Source of the DNA: Kolteria novifilia
GTDB taxonomy: Bacteria; Planctomycetota; Planctomycetia; Kolteriales; Kolteriaceae
DNA length: 64,000 nucleotides
Reading direction: 5' to 3'
NCBI GenBank assembly: GCA_007748055.1
Contig: CP036279.1
Location: 1,364,001 to 1,428,000, forward strand
Under the pieces are notes generated by a model. The model saw only the letters and a list, made by a program, of their open reading frames with translations, ran no database searches and was not told the DNA's origin. Positions 8,253 to 18,975 of the stretch are shown in pieces (the first letter of the stretch is position 1; each line of letters begins with the position of its first letter). The position numbers were made by a program, and so were the translations under genes.

Positions 8253-10943
8253 CTATAGATCGTTCTCGGCCTCTTTGGCGATCACATAGCTGACGCTCGC
8301 GACGGCGGCGATGATGAGCAGGAAGATGATGAATCGTTCCCAGCATGAAAAGAACCACTTGATCGTCTTGTAGACGGCGCCGGCGGAGTACGTCCAGAAG
8401 ACGGCGGTGATCGCGTCGGCGATACCACTCCAGGCCGTGGCGCTCATGCCCGTCAGGTTCGTACTGTCCGCCCCGGCGATCTCCATGCTGTACCAAAGGG
8501 TCTGTAGTTCGAGCCTGCCCCACTCGACGAGAAGTTCGTCGATGAACCTCGTGGTCGAGTAGTCCCCGCCATCCTTGTGGTCCCACCAATAGGAGAGGAT
8601 GCCTTGAACCACGGTAAAGACGAGGTAAAGGATCGCCAGGATCGCGGCGGCGATCACAAGGGCGTTGTCCGAGTCGTAGACGAGTCCGGAACCGGGCGAG
8701 AAGTCGACCTTTGGGCCGTGGGTGACGTTGAACCGGGGCCCATAGGTGAAGTCGGAATCACTGCCGAAAATTGACTTGCATCGACCTTGAACGGGGATCT
8801 GAAGCAGCAGCGAGCTGATGCCTCCGAGCCCGGTGGCAAAGGCCGCGCCGCTTTCGGCGCCCATGAACCAGAAGGAGATCGGATTGAACGTCGTGATGTT
8901 CTGGATGCCAACGGTGAAGTCCTCGTCGAACCCCACCGTGAACTGTTGCGACATCCCCCACGTCATGTCGACGCTGGTGCCGAAGTCCTCGAAGGAGCTG
9001 CTGTCGCTGCTGCTATCACTACTACTACTGCTGCTGTTGCTGCTGTCGGTCGAGTCGCTGGAGTCGCTGGAGTCGCTCGCGGACCATTCCGTGGGACCAC
9101 CCGACGATCCCGCACCGCTTCCCTGACTGGTCGTGCCCGACGAGGAGGAGGCGGCGTTGAGATGGGCCTTGATCCGTGAGGAGAGCGACGAACTTGAGCT
9201 CGTCCGTCTCGTCTTCGTATTGGAGAGCGATTGATCGACGGTCGGGTTGACCTCCTGATAGATCGCGGGGCCGAGGTATTTGCCGTGGTGGTTGCGCACA
9301 TTCGACTGATGGGCGCTGCCCGTGTTGTGGTAAAAGTTTCCGCCCAACGTTTGGCTCATGTCGTTCGACGAGAACATCTGCAGGTGGCTCACAAGATCGT
9401 CGCTGGCGATGCCGGTGTACTCGGCGCTGTCGTTGAGGCCGGCCGACCGGAAGACGGTCTGCTGATTGTTGTCGGGCAGCGTTCGCGGATGGATGCTCTC
9501 CGCGTTGTGCATCGACTGATCGACATAGGGGCGATCGGGATCGTGTTGGTAGAAGTTGACGACCACTTCATCGCCGACGCGCGGCAGATGGACGTGACCC
9601 CGTTTGCTGCCCGCCCAGGCATGGCCGACGCGCACCCAGCACGACTGGTTCTCCTCGGCCGTGTCGCTCCAGTAGAACTGAACGCGAACGCGACCATGCT
9701 TGTCGACGTAGGGATGTCCCTTGCGCGGGCCGACCACGACGGCCGTCTCCGGGCCGGCATCCGGCTTCGATGAGTTGCGCTGGGGGCGGTAGGCCATCGA
9801 CACCGGCTGGCAGCGAAAAGTATTGCCGTAGGTAGAGGGCGTTTCGTCCCCGGTCAGGAGAGGTTGTTCGCCGCGGTGGAGGACCGAGCGAACGTAGAAG
9901 CTCCCATCGCCGCCAGGGGTTCCGCTCGTGGTCAGGAGCTGGCTGGCGCTCATGAGGCCTAGATCGCTGGTTCCCTCGATCCAAAGACTTTCGGAAGCGT
10001 GGCGTTCCATCAGGATTCGGACGAGGCGTTCTCCTACCCCGTAGATGTCGGTCATCTCGTCGCTCTGGTCTTCGCCGTGCGGACCGACATCGTCGAACCA
10101 CTGGCTGAACTCGGCCCCGTGTTCGTCAATCTCGATCTTGCGATTGGCGTCGAGAAGGAGTTGCTGCGTCGACTGCTCACTTCCGACCGTGACGGTCTCG
10201 AGTAGCGGGGCGACCGCGCTGACGAGTTGATCCCGAAACTGGAACGCGACGTCGCGCACGTTGAACTTGCCGGGGGCGACCTCTTGGTGCAACGTCCACG
10301 AGGAGATCGTCGGTTTCTCCGTAACCCCCCCGCCGATGGGATGGAATTCCCAGGCATCTCCATCGACCGTCGCGGCGTTGGAGACGCGATCGAGCAGGAC
10401 GAGGCGGTGGGAGTTCTCCGTATGGGCCCAGGAATAGAAGATGCCGTTCTCTTGAAGGATGCGCTGCAGGAAGTTGTAGGTCGACTCGCGGTACTGCACG
10501 CAGTAGTTTTGGGCGACGTAGGAGTCCGAAAGGCGATTCTCGAGATCGATGTCGGCTTCCTTGAGGACCTTGGTGACGATGTCGACGACGCTCTTCTGCT
10601 GAAAGATGCGGCTCCGTCGATCCTTGGTTAGCAGCCACAGTTTCGGAACGATGACCGCCCGATAGGGAGTTGCCACTTCTCCCGGATTGCCGCTGGAGAA
10701 CTCCGAGACGATGCCGTTGATGTAGCGGGTCGATGTGCCGGGGTTGTTCAGCTCGATCGTCGCCGACTGGCCCAGCAGGGAGTCGAACGAGATGGTGGTG
10801 TCGTTGTCGGCGATCAAGTCGAGTTCGAAGCGAAAGAGATCGCCGGCGGTCTCGGTCCCGTGGAGGCGTTGGATGAGCAACGTCTCGTCGGGGAGGGATG
10901 TCTTCAGTCGGAAGCGTCGTTCTTGGTCATTTCTTGTGGACAT
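8253..10943 (-). CDS. vgrG: VgrG-family spike protein with hydrophobic C-terminal domain (copy 1)
   Basis: A 896-residue VgrG protein, the spike trimer of type VI secretion. Residues about 1-370 form the gp27-like region (LFRFELDLIA, LTKDRRSRIFQQKSVVDIV, QYRESTYNFLQRILQENG). The gp5-like OB fold is at about 403-475 (VVGPRKGHPYVDKHGRVRVQF, HVHLPRVGDEVVVNFYQHDPDRPYV). A Ser/Asp low-complexity linker follows at about 590-650, then short beta repeats (FTVGFDEDFTVGIQNITTFN), a block with PVQGRCKSIFG and HGPKVDFSPGSGLVYDSDNAL, and hydrophobic helices at about 758-785, 845-866 and 869-888 that look membrane-inserting. The start at 10943 follows AAGGGAC; a GTG at 10970 is possible. No tss/hcp genes are nearby, so the apparatus must be encoded elsewhere. 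The C-terminus is probably an effector or target-membrane module. Confidence 0.9.
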   Translation of the reverse strand: MSTRNDQERRFRLKTSLPDETLLIQRLHGTETAGDLFRFELDLIADNDTTISFDSLLGQSATIELNNPGTSTRYINGIVSEFSSGNPGEVATPYRAVIVPKLWLLTKDRRSRIFQQKSVVDIVTKVLKEADIDLENRLSDSYVAQNYCVQYRESTYNFLQRILQENGIFYSWAHTENSHRLVLLDRVSNAATVDGDAWEFHPIGGGVTEKPTISSWTLHQEVAPGKFNVRDVAFQFRDQLVSAVAPLLETVTVGSEQSTQQLLLDANRKIEIDEHGAEFSQWFDDVGPHGEDQSDEMTDIYGVGERLVRILMERHASESLWIEGTSDLGLMSASQLLTTSGTPGGDGSFYVRSVLHRGEQPLLTGDETPSTYGNTFRCQPVSMAYRPQRNSSKPDAGPETAVVVGPRKGHPYVDKHGRVRVQFYWSDTAEENQSCWVRVGHAWAGSKRGHVHLPRVGDEVVVNFYQHDPDRPYVDQSMHNAESIHPRTLPDNNQQTVFRSAGLNDSAEYTGIASDDLVSHLQMFSSNDMSQTLGGNFYHNTGSAHQSNVRNHHGKYLGPAIYQEVNPTVDQSLSNTKTRRTSSSSSLSSRIKAHLNAASSSSGTTSQGSGAGSSGGPTEWSASDSSDSSDSTDSSNSSSSSSDSSSDSSSFEDFGTSVDMTWGMSQQFTVGFDEDFTVGIQNITTFNPISFWFMGAESGAAFATGLGGISSLLLQIPVQGRCKSIFGSDSDFTYGPRFNVTHGPKVDFSPGSGLVYDSDNALVIAAAILAILYLVFTVVQGILSYWWDHKDGGDYSTTRFIDELLVEWGRLELQTLWYSMEIAGADSTNLTGMSATAWSGIADAITAVFWTYSAGAVYKTIKWFFSCWERFIIFLLIIAAVASVSYVIAKEAENDL

Positions 10944-11161
10944 CGCAATTGTCCCTTGTGATTCGGTCACTCGGATGACCGCTCTACCATCTGGTACGCA
11001 TTCGCGAGTTCAAGCGTGGGTGAATCATCTGATTCGCGGCTTTTTGGGGGGACAGGAACAATGGCTGTCATGCGCATGTCAAACCGTGACGTGTCGTTGC
11101 GCGGTCGTCCGACTTGAGGAGAGTTGGAGCAGAGTCGTTGGCGACATCGAGTCGAGCCGCC

Positions 11162-14100
11162 TCAGAACTTGATGGACACGCTCCCACCATTCGCCATTGC
11201 GTAGATGAAAAAGATGACGACAAGGACGATGAAGAGTGCTCCGATTCCGAGTAACAGCGTGAGAAGGAAGAGCATGAATTCCGTTACGCTGCTCGTGGCT
11301 TGCTGGAGCTTGGTGACGAGAAACGCATAGGGAAGCTTCCAGAAGACACAGGTGATCGCGTTCGCGAAGCCGGTGACAAAACTGCTCGCCTGACTATTGA
11401 GGGCGACGGAGTAGTAGGTGGTCAGTTCCAGGGAGTACCAGATGTTCTGAAGCAGCAGCCTTCCCGTTTCGATCAGGAGGATTTTCTCGGCATCCAACGA
11501 GGAGTAGCCGCCGCCGGAGCTGTGGTCGATCCAATAGTTGGCGACGCGCTGAAGCACCGAGAAGACGAGAAAGAGAATCGCGCAGACCGCCGACGCCGTG
11601 GAGAGAGCATTCGTGCTGGAGTAGACCAAACCGGATCCGGCGTTGTAGTTGACCTTCGGTCCGTGGTGGAAGTTGAACGAGGGGCCGTAAACGAAATGGG
11701 ACGAGGTCGCGAATGTCGAACGGCACCGGCCCTGGACGGGGGCGAAGAGGAAGAAGGACAACGCCGAGTCGAGCACCGATGTCCAAGCCTCCGCGATGGA
11801 GTCGTCCTCGAGGTCGACGTCCGAGGCGACATCCGATCCGACCTCCGAGCCTTCCTCGGCGATGTTGTCGGGTAGGTTGGCGCCGACGTGGTTGATGACG
11901 TTGCCGAGGGCTTGGCTGTATTCGAAGTATTCGGTCGTCTTGTAGGTAAGCCTGAACGCGTTGTCGTAGTGCCCGGTCAGGTTGATGCGGTTGTCATTAT
12001 CGAAGTCGCTGGCGATGTCATCGACTTCGTCGGCGACCACGTCGTCCGCCACTCCGACGGCGACCGCACTCGCGGCATTGATGAAGAGTAGCCCGACGAG
12101 GTTGAAGGTCGTGATGTTCTGGACCCCGTAGGTGAAGTCCTCGGAAACGCCGATGGTGCCGTACTCATGCATGCCGAGCACCATCTCCATATCGCTCGAA
12201 TAGCTGGATTCCGACGTCGAACTGGAGGCGAGGAGATCGCCCACCACTCCCGAGACCGAACTCGTTGACGAGGTCGATGCGTCGGAGGAACTCGACTCGG
12301 TCGAGGTTGAACCAGTCGATGACGAGTCCGTCGAACTTGTCGCCGAACTGCTACCCAAGAGGCCGCTCGTGCTTTGCGCGTCGGTCGACTGGCTGACTCG
12401 TTGTTGGACGCTTTGATAGACATCGGTCGACGTGGAGGCGTTGCGGTCGGCCGTGTTCTTTCGCGACTGCGAGACGTCGGGGTTGACCTCCTCGAAGATG
12501 CTCCCACCGAGATATCGACCGTGGTGCTGGCTGATGTTCGACTGAGCGGAACCACCCGTGTTGTCATAGGCGTTGTGACCTCCCGACTGGCTCATGTCGT
12601 TGGACGACGAGAGTTTCAGGTGACTGGCGAGATCGTCGGAGGTGATGCTCGTCGACTCGCTCTCGTTCACCAACCCCGCGGAGCGGTAGACCGTCTGATG
12701 GCTCTCATCCGGCAAGTTCTGCGGATGGGAGTTCTTCGCGTTGTGCATCGAGTGTTCGACGTAGGGTCGTTCGGGGTCGTGTTGGTAGAAGTTGACGACC
12801 ACTTCGTCGCCGACGCGTGGCAGGTGGACGTGGCCGCGTTTGCTCCCCGCCCACGCATGCCCGACCCGCAACCAGCACGACTCGTTGTCGTCGGCGTCGT
12901 CGCTCCAAGAGAACTGCACCCGCACCCGTCCGTACTTGTCGACGTGGGGATACCCCTGCCGTGGCCCGACCACGGTGGCGGCTTCCGGGCCGGCGTTCGG
13001 TCGAGCGATCGTGACTTGGGGCCGAAAAGGCACACTCGTCGGCTGGGCCTGGAACTCGTTGCGGTAGAAGTCGGGCTGGTCGTCCTCCTCGACGAGCACG
13101 GGTTGATAGGCGTCGTGAACGACTTGCTTCAGCAGGAACGATCCCTCGCCCTGGGGAGTACGTCTCGTCTTGAGCACGCGTCCAGGCGTAAGCAGGCCGA
13201 TATCGCTGGTCCCATCGATCGCGATGCTCTGGGAAGCGTTGCGCTGGACCAAGAGACTCGTCAGCCGCTTGCCCTCGACAAAGACCTCTTGAAGTTGTTG
13301 GCGCTGTTCCTCCCCCATTGAGCCGATCTCATCGAACCAGTGCGCGAAGTTAACCCCGTGCTCGTCGACTTTGATATCGCGGTTGGTGCCGGAGACGACT
13401 TTCTGACTTTCGTCGCCTAGAAGGAAGTGTTCGAGCAAGGGCTGGGCGGCCCCGACGAGTTGGTCGCGAAGCTGGAAGGAGAGGTCTTGCAAGCTGACCT
13501 TTCCCGCCGTGACCACTCGATTGACCCGCCACGATCGAATGGTGCCGGTCGCTCGATTCCCGCCGGAGTGAGGCGAGTACTCCCACGCATCCTCCGTGAT
13601 GTTGGGGACTTGAACCATCTGGTCGTAGAGGACGAGCCGATGGGAGTTCTCGTCGTGGGCCCAGCCGTAGTAGATGCCACTCTCTTGCAGAATTCGCTGG
13701 AGGAAGCTGAAGGTCGACTCGCGGTACTGGACGCGATCACTTTGCGTCGGGTAGGTGTCGAGCAGACGCGACTCGACGTCGATGCCGGCCTGCTTCAGCA
13801 ATCGCTGGACGATATCGACCACGGTCTTCTGCTGGAAGACACGGCTACGGCGATCCTTGGTGAGGAGCCACAGTTTGGGCACGAGCACGGCTTGATAGCT
13901 CGTCACGACGTCGGTCGAACGACCTCGGGTGAGTTGGGCGACGATGCCATTGAGGTGTCGCGTCGTCTGGCCCGGAAGATCGATGGTCAGGGTGGCCGAT
14001 TGGCCGAGCAGTTTCTCGAAGGGGATGCTCACGTCGTTGGGCGCGAGGAGTTCCACGTTGAACTGGAAGAGATCCGAAATCGCCTCCCGGCCACGAAACC

Positions 14101-14182
14101 GATGGACGGCCAGTGAACCGTTCGCCAACGGCGTCCGCAATTGGATGCGGCGTTGGTCCGTTTGCAGGGCGACAGTAGCCAT
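11162..14182 (-). CDS. vgrG: VgrG-family spike protein with hydrophobic C-terminal domain (copy 2)
   Basis: A 1006-residue paralogue of the downstream VgrG, first gene of the minus-strand island, 218 nt before the second copy. It has the same gp27-like region (KLWLLTKDRRSRVFQQK), the same OB fold at about 404-474 (RVRVQFSWSDDADDNESCWLR) and a Ser/Thr-rich linker at about 580-664. It adds an acidic insertion at about 700-804 (DDVVADEVDDIASDFDNDN, EEGSEVGSDVASDVDLEDD) absent from copy 1. Both copies share the block PVQGRC followed by YGP, HGPKV and GSGLVY, then hydrophobic helices at about 858-882 and 967-997 (FMLFLLTLLLGIGALFIVLV). The spike half is better conserved than the linker, consistent with a cargo module. 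Upstream lies a repeat-rich region. Confidence 0.9.
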   Translation of the reverse strand: MATVALQTDQRRIQLRTPLANGSLAVHRFRGREAISDLFQFNVELLAPNDVSIPFEKLLGQSATLTIDLPGQTTRHLNGIVAQLTRGRSTDVVTSYQAVLVPKLWLLTKDRRSRVFQQKTVVDIVQRLLKQAGIDVESRLLDTYPTQSDRVQYRESTFSFLQRILQESGIYYGWAHDENSHRLVLYDQMVQVPNITEDAWEYSPHSGGNRATGTIRSWRVNRVVTAGKVSLQDLSFQLRDQLVGAAQPLLEHFLLGDESQKVVSGTNRDIKVDEHGVNFAHWFDEIGSMGEEQRQQLQEVFVEGKRLTSLLVQRNASQSIAIDGTSDIGLLTPGRVLKTRRTPQGEGSFLLKQVVHDAYQPVLVEEDDQPDFYRNEFQAQPTSVPFRPQVTIARPNAGPEAATVVGPRQGYPHVDKYGRVRVQFSWSDDADDNESCWLRVGHAWAGSKRGHVHLPRVGDEVVVNFYQHDPERPYVEHSMHNAKNSHPQNLPDESHQTVYRSAGLVNESESTSITSDDLASHLKLSSSNDMSQSGGHNAYDNTGGSAQSNISQHHGRYLGGSIFEEVNPDVSQSRKNTADRNASTSTDVYQSVQQRVSQSTDAQSTSGLLGSSSATSSTDSSSTGSTSTESSSSDASTSSTSSVSGVVGDLLASSSTSESSYSSDMEMVLGMHEYGTIGVSEDFTYGVQNITTFNLVGLLFINAASAVAVGVADDVVADEVDDIASDFDNDNRINLTGHYDNAFRLTYKTTEYFEYSQALGNVINHVGANLPDNIAEEGSEVGSDVASDVDLEDDSIAEAWTSVLDSALSFFLFAPVQGRCRSTFATSSHFVYGPSFNFHHGPKVNYNAGSGLVYSSTNALSTASAVCAILFLVFSVLQRVANYWIDHSSGGGYSSLDAEKILLIETGRLLLQNIWYSLELTTYYSVALNSQASSFVTGFANAITCVFWKLPYAFLVTKLQQATSSVTEFMLFLLTLLLGIGALFIVLVVIFFIYAMANGGSVSIKF

Positions 14183-14334
14183 CGGTACAGTCCCAGGTTT
14201 ACTTCGTTAGTCTCGGAAAGCGCGTCTTGTCAATGACTGATACGAGGGAGACAGGCGATCAGTGGGAATGAAGTGCTTTCGAAGCGACCGCTGCTTGGCA
14301 ATCGTTGGTGCAATTGTTTCCTGGGGCTTACGCC

Positions 14335-14481
14335 ACCAGGCTACGTGCTGGCGTCGCTTCGCGACTAAGGAATTCGGACCGGGGGCCGGTCGTAAGACAA
14401 ACGCTCTGCGATCACCATTCCCGCCGTCGTTGGACGGGGCGACCTCTTCAGCCGCGAAGCGGCGCCAGCACGTAGCCTGGT
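14335..14481. repeat. long inverted repeat (stem-loop, about 36-bp arms)
   Basis: The left arm at 14335-14370 (ACCAGGCTACGTGCTGGCGT, continuing CGCTTCGCGACTAAGG) is nearly perfectly complementary to the right arm at 14443-14481, with a spacer of about 72 nt. Both strands translate to the same-looking peptide around QATCWRRFA, which explains the short open frames here. It looks like a palindromic mobile or repetitive intergenic element rather than a gene. Only one copy is present in this window. Confidence 0.6.
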
Positions 14482-14565
14482 ACGTCAGTGCCAGGTAGAC
14501 GTCCTCCCATGATTCCGAGCCCTGAAAGGGCGACAGCTTGCCAAGGGTCTCTTGTGGCTGCGCCA

Positions 14566-14588
14566 CCCAGATTGGCGAGCAATCTGGG
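14566..14588. repeat. short palindrome next to the long inverted repeat
   Basis: CCCAGATT, a 7-nt loop GGCGAGC, then AATCTGGG form a perfect 8-bp stem. Just upstream is CCTGAAAGGGCGACAG, a string that looks repetitive. The whole stretch 14500-14610 seems to be degenerate repeat sequence without a gene. Confidence 0.45.
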
Positions 14589-14612
14589 CCACCCTGACAC
14601 GATGCGATCGTC

Positions 14613-14972
14613 TTACGCTCGGCCGACGAGAACGCGGAGGAGGACCGGAAGGAAGAAGAGATTGCCCAAGAGGCCTCCGAGAATCGCGATGCTCACCAGA
14701 GCGCCAAACTGAGCGGTTGGAACGAAGGACGAGAAGGAGAGAATGCTGAAGCCGATCATCAGGGCGAGGTTGGCGAAGACCATCGCCTTGCCGGTGCTCT
14801 GATGCGTCAGCGCGAGGGCTTCGTCAAAGCTCGCTCCCGCTTCGCGCTCCTGACGGAACCGGCCGAGTTAGTGGATGCTGAAGTCGACGACGAGCCCCAT
14901 CGAGATTGTGGACTCCGTCACCGCGATCTTCGCCGTCGAGGTTCTGGAGGGCATCCGGTTTCCCGATCTCAT
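14613..14972 (-). pseudogene. remnant of an RND/MMPL-type transporter C-terminus
   Basis: Read on the minus strand, this piece encodes the last part of an RND/MMPL exporter: VTESTISMGLVVDFSIH, then an in-frame TAA (forward TTA at 14868-14870) where a Tyr codon is expected, then LGRFRQEREAGASFDEALAL, MVFANLALMIGFSILSFSS, and FGALVSIAILGGLLGNLFF with the final VLLRVLVGRA and TAA at 14613-14615. The order of segments matches the last transmembrane helices of this family. Upstream of about 14970 no further homology is visible, so most of the gene is missing. It is a broken fragment next to repeats, suggesting past rearrangement. Confidence 0.7.
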
Positions 14973-15178
14973 CAATAGTGACGCCGATATCATCAGCAGC
15001 ACCTTCGCCATGCAGGAGAGATCGAGACTTTGGTAGGGATGAGCAGCGTTCTGGGTGCTGCCTGATCACTAATTCGTCCGATCGCTCGATTTTGTGATGT
15101 CACGTGGTTGCACCGGACTGAGACATCGGCTAACCTCCAAGACGCCTGCCAATTCCGCCCGCCAACGAGGAACCCGCC

Positions 15179-17518
15179 GTGAGTCGAGTCGCCCTCCTAG
15201 GTTCTTGCTCGCTGATCATCGCGACCGCTCTGTGCCCGGCGTCCGCCTATGGCAAGAAGCCCTTTCGAAAGGACATCGAGTTCTTCGAGAAGAAAATTCG
15301 ACCAGTGTTGGTCAAGCACTGTTACGAGTGCCATGCGGCCGATGCCGAGGAGTTGGGGGGTAGGCTGCGACTCGACACACGCCAAGGCATGCGCGATGGT
15401 GGCGAGTCGGGACCCGCGGTCGTCGATGGCAATCCCGACACCAGCCTCATCGTTCAGGCACTCCGCTACGACGGCATCGAGATGCCTCCCGACGAACCGC
15501 TTTCCGAGTCGGTCATCAATGACTTTGTGAGTTGGATTCGCCGTGGAGCTCCCGATCCTCGGTTCGCGAAGCCAGCGAAAGTCGAAAGACCAAAGGCGCC
15601 GTCGACGGATCTTTGGTCGCTTCAACCCGTTGAGAACCCCGAAGTACCCGAGGTGAGAGATCGTCGCTGGCCGTCGGATCCCCTCGATCAGTTCGTGCTC
15701 GCCCGCATCGAATCAAAAAGGTTGCGACCGACTCACGACGCCGAACCTCGAATCCTCGCTCGGCGCCTGCACGTCGACTTGACGGGGCTTCCGCCCTCCA
15801 TAAGGGAGGTCGATGAGTTCGAACGAGACTACCGCCAGAGGGGAGGGCTCGCCGTCGAGGATCTCGTCGACGCGTTGCTGGCGAGACCGCAGTTTGGCGA
15901 ACGTTGGGGGCGTCACTGGCTCGACGTCGCTCGCTACGGAGAGTCGAACGGCAACGACGGCCTCGGGCGGAACCCGACCTTCCCCCACGCCTGGCGCTAT
16001 CGCGACTACGTCATCGACGCTCTGAATGATGATCGACCCTATGACCAGTTCCTGGCCGAGCAGATCGCCGGTGATTTGTTGCCCAGTGACTCGCCCACCC
16101 AGCGCGATCGCTATCTCGTCGCCACCGGGTTTCTCGCCATCGGCTCCAAGCCGGCCAAGGCGATGAACAACAACTTCGCCATGGATGTCGTCGCCGATCA
16201 GATCGACGTCATCGGCCAAGGAGTCATGGGATTGAGTGTCGCTTGTGCTCGCTGTCACGATCACAAGTTCGATCCGATCTCGACGCAGGATTACTACGCG
16301 CTCGCCGGGAACTTCACGAGTAGCGAGACGATGTGGGGCGTGGCGGCGAATGAGAAACTCACCGCTCCTCCGACCGATCTACACGTGCTCGAGGCCGCTC
16401 CCAAGGTCCTCCCCCCGAAGGACTTTGTCGAGACGGTGGTCGTGTTGGACTCGAACACGGGCAAACCGAAAGCGGTTCCCAAGTCGAAATGGCCGGCGGG
16501 AACCCCACTGGCGATGGGGCTTCGCGATCGGGACATGCCGGCCGATTGCAAGATCAACATCAAGGGGGACGCGAAGAAGCTGGGCAACGCCGTTCCGCGA
16601 GGCTTCCTGACCGCCTGCGAGGTCGAGTCCTCCGTGGCCGCGCCGATCGGCGTCGATCCCAAACAGAGTGGACGGCTTCAGTTGGCTCAATGGCTGACGA
16701 GCGCGTCGCATCCCTTGACCGCGCGAGTGATGGTCAACCGGGTTTGGATGCACCTCTTTGGGGAGGGCCTGGTGCGCACGCCGAACGACTTCGGTGTCTA
16801 CGGCGAGCAGCCGACTCATCCCCAGTTGCTCGATCACCTCGCGAGTCGTTTCGTCGACAACGGGTGGTCGCTCAAGCGATTGATTCGGACGATCGTGCTC
16901 AGCCGGACCTACCAGCTCTCCAGCCGCGCCTCGGCGGAGTTGGTCGAGGCGGACGCCGAGAACCTCCTTTGGGCCAGGCATTCCCTACGTCGACTCGACG
17001 CGGAGTCGCTGCGCGACAGCATGCTCGCCGCCAGTGGGCAGCTCGATCCGACGCCGGCCGACGGTTCGATCATTCGGCATCGGGACATCCTGGTCAATCG
17101 GGCGGGCAACCTGCATTTGCCGAGTCGGCACCGCAGCGTTTATCTCTGCTACCTACGTGACTCGGCCCCACCGGAACTCGCTCCCTTCGATCTGCCCAGC
17201 TTCGTGACGACGGTCGCCCAGCGTGATGTCAGCACCGTGCCGGGGCAATCGCTCCATCTCTACAACAGCCCCTTCGTCATCGAGCAGGCGCGCCACCTCG
17301 CCCAACTGGCGACCTCCCATGCCAAGAGCGATGATGCCCGTGTCCGGATGCTCTTTCGGCGAACACTTTGCCGCGATCCGGCTCCAGCGGAGCTTCGTGG
17401 AGCGATCGCGATGGTGAACGCGGCCGCGGGGGAGTTTGGAGACAAGGGAACCGAGAAGGCTTGGGAAGCGTTGGCGCAAGCGATGCTGACCACGAACGAA
17501 TTTCGCTACGTCGACTGA
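15179..17518 (+). CDS. PSCyt1-DUF1549-DUF1553 planctomycete protein
   Basis: A planctomycete-specific secreted protein of 779 residues; the biochemical function is not established. A signal peptide is present ([19 protein letters not shown]). PSCyt1 follows with a c-type heme motif CYECH near residue 48, a region ending in MPP, then DUF1549 ([32 protein letters not shown], a second heme-like [11 protein letters not shown] near 356) and DUF1553 ([28 protein letters not shown]). Families of this type are thought to take part in surface or periplasmic polymer utilisation. It begins with GTG at 15179. The DUF1501 gene follows 67 nt downstream, the usual pairing. Confidence 0.88.
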   Translation: MSRVALLGSCSLIIATALCPASAYGKKPFRKDIEFFEKKIRPVLVKHCYECHAADAEELGGRLRLDTRQGMRDGGESGPAVVDGNPDTSLIVQALRYDGIEMPPDEPLSESVINDFVSWIRRGAPDPRFAKPAKVERPKAPSTDLWSLQPVENPEVPEVRDRRWPSDPLDQFVLARIESKRLRPTHDAEPRILARRLHVDLTGLPPSIREVDEFERDYRQRGGLAVEDLVDALLARPQFGERWGRHWLDVARYGESNGNDGLGRNPTFPHAWRYRDYVIDALNDDRPYDQFLAEQIAGDLLPSDSPTQRDRYLVATGFLAIGSKPAKAMNNNFAMDVVADQIDVIGQGVMGLSVACARCHDHKFDPISTQDYYALAGNFTSSETMWGVAANEKLTAPPTDLHVLEAAPKVLPPKDFVETVVVLDSNTGKPKAVPKSKWPAGTPLAMGLRDRDMPADCKINIKGDAKKLGNAVPRGFLTACEVESSVAAPIGVDPKQSGRLQLAQWLTSASHPLTARVMVNRVWMHLFGEGLVRTPNDFGVYGEQPTHPQLLDHLASRFVDNGWSLKRLIRTIVLSRTYQLSSRASAELVEADAENLLWARHSLRRLDAESLRDSMLAASGQLDPTPADGSIIRHRDILVNRAGNLHLPSRHRSVYLCYLRDSAPPELAPFDLPSFVTTVAQRDVSTVPGQSLHLYNSPFVIEQARHLAQLATSHAKSDDARVRMLFRRTLCRDPAPAELRGAIAMVNAAAGEFGDKGTEKAWEALAQAMLTTNEFRYVD

Positions 17519-17585
17519 GCTGACACCAGCAACGACCGAATGTCAGTGACCTCCAGAAGGCAATGAACGTCCACGAGAGGATGGG

Positions 17586-18944
17586 ATGATGAACTATTCA
17601 CGACGCGCCATGCTTCGGTCGACATCCTGTGGCTTCGGGTACCTGGCGCTCCAGGCTCTCCGGGGGCAAGCGGCGCTCGCGGAGGGGTCGGGGAAAGTCG
17701 CGCCGGGGACGGGAACGCCTCAAACGCGAGCAAGGGCCAAGCGTGTCATCTTTCTTTGCATGAGTGGTGGTCCGGCTCATCTCGACACCTTCGACTACAA
17801 GCCCCAAACCCTAAAGAAGAAGCATCCGGGATCGGTCTACAAGTTCCAACAGCGCGGCGAGAGCGGCCTCTGGATCTCCGAACTCTTTCCGGAACTCTCT
17901 CGGCATGCCGATCAGCTTTGCATGCTCAACGGCATGCATGCCGACACCGGGATTCACGCTCAGTCCTTTTTGCAACTGCACACCGGCGAGCGACTACGGG
18001 AACGTCCGAGCCTCGGTTCGTGGATCAACTACGGACTGGGCTCGGAAAACGAGAACCTCCCTGGGTTCATCAGTCTAAACACTTCCAAGAGCACGATCTA
18101 CTCGAGCGCCTTTCTCCCCTCGATCCACAACGGCACGCCGATCGGGGTCAACGGCGAGGACATGTCAAACGCGACGATCCGCAATGTCTCCAGCGAGCAT
18201 CTCTCGCTTCGGGCCAAACGGCGGCAACTCGATTTCGTGCAGATGATGAACCGCGGCCATCTGGCCCAGCGCGCCACCGAGGACCGACTCGAGAGTGTCA
18301 TCGAGTCGATGGAGCTTGGCTATCGGATGCAGACCGCCGCCCCCGAACTGCTCGACATCAGCACCGAGTCGGAGGCGACGCTCGAACGCTACCGGGTCGG
18401 CCAGTTCAAGAAGCAGATTGGCACCTGTAAGCCAACAGACTTTGGTCGCCAGTGCCTCTTGGCTCGACGATTCGCCGAGGCGGGTGTGCGTTTCATCGAA
18501 CTCAACCACGGTAGCTGGGATCAGCACAAGAATCACCGCCGGGACTTGGAGGCGAATTGCCGAGCGACCGACGCACCGATCGCCGCGCTGCTCGACGATC
18601 TGAAGGACCGCGATTTGCTAAAGGACACGCTGGTTGTCTGGGGAGGCGAGTTTGGACGGCCAGGGCTCACGCCGGAGAACGGCAAGAACGAGACGGGGCA
18701 CAACGCTCGCGGTTTCACCTTCTGGCTTGCCGGCGGCGGCGTCAAGGGAGGTCACGTCCACGGCAAGACTAACGAGACCGGTGCCCGCGCCGTCGAGGGG
18801 AAGATTCACTTCCGCGATCTGCACGCGACGATTCTCGACCTCCTGGGACTTCCGCCCAACGACCTGACTTACTACTACGCCGGCCGTCAGCACCGCTTGA
18901 CGGGGCCCGAAGGAGGCAAGGTCGCCACGGAAATCTTCGCCTGA
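17586..18944 (+). CDS. DUF1501 protein, partner of the upstream DUF1553 gene
   Basis: A 452-residue DUF1501 protein of the alkaline phosphatase/sulfatase-like superfamily, probably exported. The N-terminus [20 protein letters not shown] resembles a Tat signal with a weak twin-arginine. Family motifs: [89 protein letters not shown]. The GGEFGR and HN residues fit the metal-binding positions of the superfamily, though activity is unproven. GAGAGGAT precedes the ATG at 17586. It converges with another DUF1501 gene only 31 nt away. Confidence 0.88.
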   Translation: MMNYSRRAMLRSTSCGFGYLALQALRGQAALAEGSGKVAPGTGTPQTRARAKRVIFLCMSGGPAHLDTFDYKPQTLKKKHPGSVYKFQQRGESGLWISELFPELSRHADQLCMLNGMHADTGIHAQSFLQLHTGERLRERPSLGSWINYGLGSENENLPGFISLNTSKSTIYSSAFLPSIHNGTPIGVNGEDMSNATIRNVSSEHLSLRAKRRQLDFVQMMNRGHLAQRATEDRLESVIESMELGYRMQTAAPELLDISTESEATLERYRVGQFKKQIGTCKPTDFGRQCLLARRFAEAGVRFIELNHGSWDQHKNHRRDLEANCRATDAPIAALLDDLKDRDLLKDTLVVWGGEFGRPGLTPENGKNETGHNARGFTFWLAGGGVKGGHVHGKTNETGARAVEGKIHFRDLHATILDLLGLPPNDLTYYYAGRQHRLTGPEGGKVATEIFA

Positions 18945-18975
18945 CCCGACGCGCTTTCGCGAATTCAGGGATGAC

